32,049 nucleotides of DNA from UBA685 sp049890215 (lineage in GTDB: Bacteria > Pseudomonadota > Alphaproteobacteria > Puniceispirillales > Puniceispirillaceae), in contig JBMHBX010000061.1 in assembly GCA_049890215.1 (NCBI GenBank), positions 1 to 32,049 on the forward strand, given 5' to 3'. Made by a program: the position numbers and the translations under genes. Below, piece after piece: positions 31,186 through 32,049 of this stretch (positions are counted from its first letter, which is position 1; every line of letters begins with the position of its first letter). Below the pieces are notes generated by a model, which was not told the DNA's origin, made no database searches, and worked only from the letters and a program-made list of their open reading frames with translations.

Positions 31186-32049
31186 CTAGATAGAGGACGG
31201 TAAAATGATTTGCGCCCTAATCTCCATCAACCCTGTTTCCGGATTAATCGCAATTGACTCTGTTGGGATGCTGATTGCGCGTTGTGATCTGATAAATTTA
31301 TTCCGCAGTAACAGCCAGTCAACATAGCTTCCGGTCACCTCAAGATTAACAGATGTTCCGATAATTGCCTGTGCCACAAGCGGGAAGGGGGCAACTGTCA
31401 GAGGCTTTACCTCAAGCCCGGCCGCTTCAAGCTGTTGTGCAAGCTCTTCTAAGCTGGCGGCTGCGTCAGCGCGGGGCACAAAGCTTGATGTAAAGGCTGT
31501 TATTTGACCTCTTCTTGCTTTTCGTGTTTCCGCCATAGCAGCGATTTGTGGTCTGTTTGTCACAATGGAGCGCTTTAATGATTCTAACTCAGATAAAATG
31601 CGCAAATTCTCGTTGGTTTGCGGTATCAAAATAGCGGTGTTCAGCATGAAAGGACCAATGATGAAAATCAGGATCATGAAGATCCACAACACAACACCTG
31701 CAATCGCATTACCATTGGCTTCGCGCAGATAACGGGCACGCGAAAAGCGTGTTTTAGCCAATTTCTTGCGCCTTTTGGCACGCTTTTTCTCTTCTGCCTT
31801 TTCTTTGGCTGTTGCCAGCTTTTCGGCTTTTTTCTTTTCTTTTTCAGCTTTTTTCTGTGCGGCGGCGGCTCTTTTTTCCTCGCGTGTCAGCTTGCCTTTT
31901 TTGGCCTTGGCCGCTGTTGGTTGCTCTGCGGCCTCATCTGATGGCTGTGTTGCAAAAGGAAAGCCGGCAGGCGGGGCTGAATCTGCTGTTAACGGGGCTT
32001 GTGGGGCCATCCCCTGTTGCATCATGGCCTGAGGCGCCATCCCCTGTTG
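31186..32049 (-). CDS. PilO-like inner-membrane assembly protein with basic N-terminal extension (5' end beyond window)
   Basis: At least 287 residues in a frame open to the right edge, so the start is missing. The visible N-terminus holds tandem QQGMAPQA-type repeats, a Pro-rich stretch, then a very Lys/Ala/Glu-rich coiled coil of about 60 residues, all cytoplasmic. One membrane segment (GVVLWIFMILIFIIGPFML) follows, then a periplasmic coiled coil and an alpha/beta domain (VNLEVTGSYVDWLLLRNKFIRSQRAISIPTESI), the pattern of PilO/GspM-type proteins. Typical PilO has only a short cytoplasmic tail, so the extension is unusual. Its partner in type IV pili is PilN, and PilP binds the pair. The SPOR/PilP-like gene is next, 117 nt downstream. 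Confidence 0.65.
   Translation of the reverse strand, partial: QQGMAPQAMMQQGMAPQAPLTADSAPPAGFPFATQPSDEAAEQPTAAKAKKGKLTREEKRAAAAQKKAEKEKKKAEKLATAKEKAEEKKRAKRRKKLAKTRFSRARYLREANGNAIAGVVLWIFMILIFIIGPFMLNTAILIPQTNENLRILSELESLKRSIVTNRPQIAAMAETRKARRGQITAFTSSFVPRADAAASLEELAQQLEAAGLEVKPLTVAPFPLVAQAIIGTSVNLEVTGSYVDWLLLRNKFIRSQRAISIPTESIAINPETGLMEIRAQIILPSSI
32006..32049 (-). repeat. 30-nt repeat coding for Gln/Pro/Met-rich repeats
   Basis: The 14-nt block GCCATCCCCTGTTG occurs at 32006-32019 and 32036-32049, a 30-nt period, and codes for QQGMA within the PilO-like frame. At least two copies are visible; the array probably continues past the edge. Confidence 0.8.

Noticed and set aside
31618..31941. 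A 107-codon plus-strand ORF rich in Phe and Cys
   Set aside because: It is the complement of the Lys/Ala-rich coiled coil of the PilO-like gene, which explains its odd make-up.

Overview
This window looks like the chromosome of a free-living, probably marine, alphaproteobacterium. Evidence for the class: the order YfgM-like TPR protein / BamB / Der, the alphaproteobacterial small families DUF2794, DUF3126, MmcB and DUF1127, a TTGAC-type tRNA promoter and a GTTC-N7-GTTC motif of the alphaproteobacterial LexA type. Moderate GC, very short intergenic gaps and many DUF families would fit a SAR116-like (Puniceispirillales) lineage, but that assignment is an inference. No CRISPR array, insertion sequence, phage module or rRNA was seen.

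Layout. (1) 1-4171: a radical SAM/SPASM gene cut by the left edge, divergent from a GtrB/ArnC-like polyprenyl-phosphate glycosyltransferase and a large membrane protein that may be its GT-C-type partner. The glycosyltransferase has an elaborate leader: a 22-codon upstream ORF plus a hairpin that buries the start codon. (2) 4279-8386: housekeeping and accessory genes (GST, LysE exporter, a 30-residue small ORF with a near-perfect Shine-Dalgarno, DMT exporter, DUF3126, a Zn-ribbon protein, DUF2794). (3) 8594-11971: the yfgM-like/bamB/der envelope and ribosome-assembly cluster, then a convergent N-formylglutamate amidohydrolase. (4) 13033-13107: tRNA-Val(GAC) with its own promoter and terminator. 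(5) 14986-13151 on the minus strand: truncated haemoglobin, YaiI-like, DUF952, an unknown 90-aa protein and a VOC protein, divergent from a secreted SOUL haem-binding protein. (6) 15760-17346: mmcB, then a DUF1127 gene whose transcript carries two stem-loops that both display a CUCCUCCC anti-Shine-Dalgarno loop, then a small SET-domain gene. (7) 17502-19618: a secreted FecR-domain protein and a PhnZ-like HD oxygenase candidate. (8) 19803-23676: the MoxR / DUF58 / transglutaminase trio. (9) 32049-23654 on the minus strand: a type IV pilus/type II secretion-like set (PilO-like, SPOR/PilP-like, PilB/GspE ATPase, PilC/GspF), closely followed by a CHASE2 adenylate cyclase and a TPR plus outer-membrane barrel protein.

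The most interesting signals are the DUF1127 locus with its paired CUCCUCCC stem-loops and terminator, which resembles the CcsR/cuckoo small RNA loci of Rhodobacter; the leader-ORF/start-codon hairpin before the glycosyltransferase; the unusual pilus-like operon with an attached cyclase and barrel; and the PhnZ-like HD protein. Function calls rest on motifs read by eye. No database search was run.
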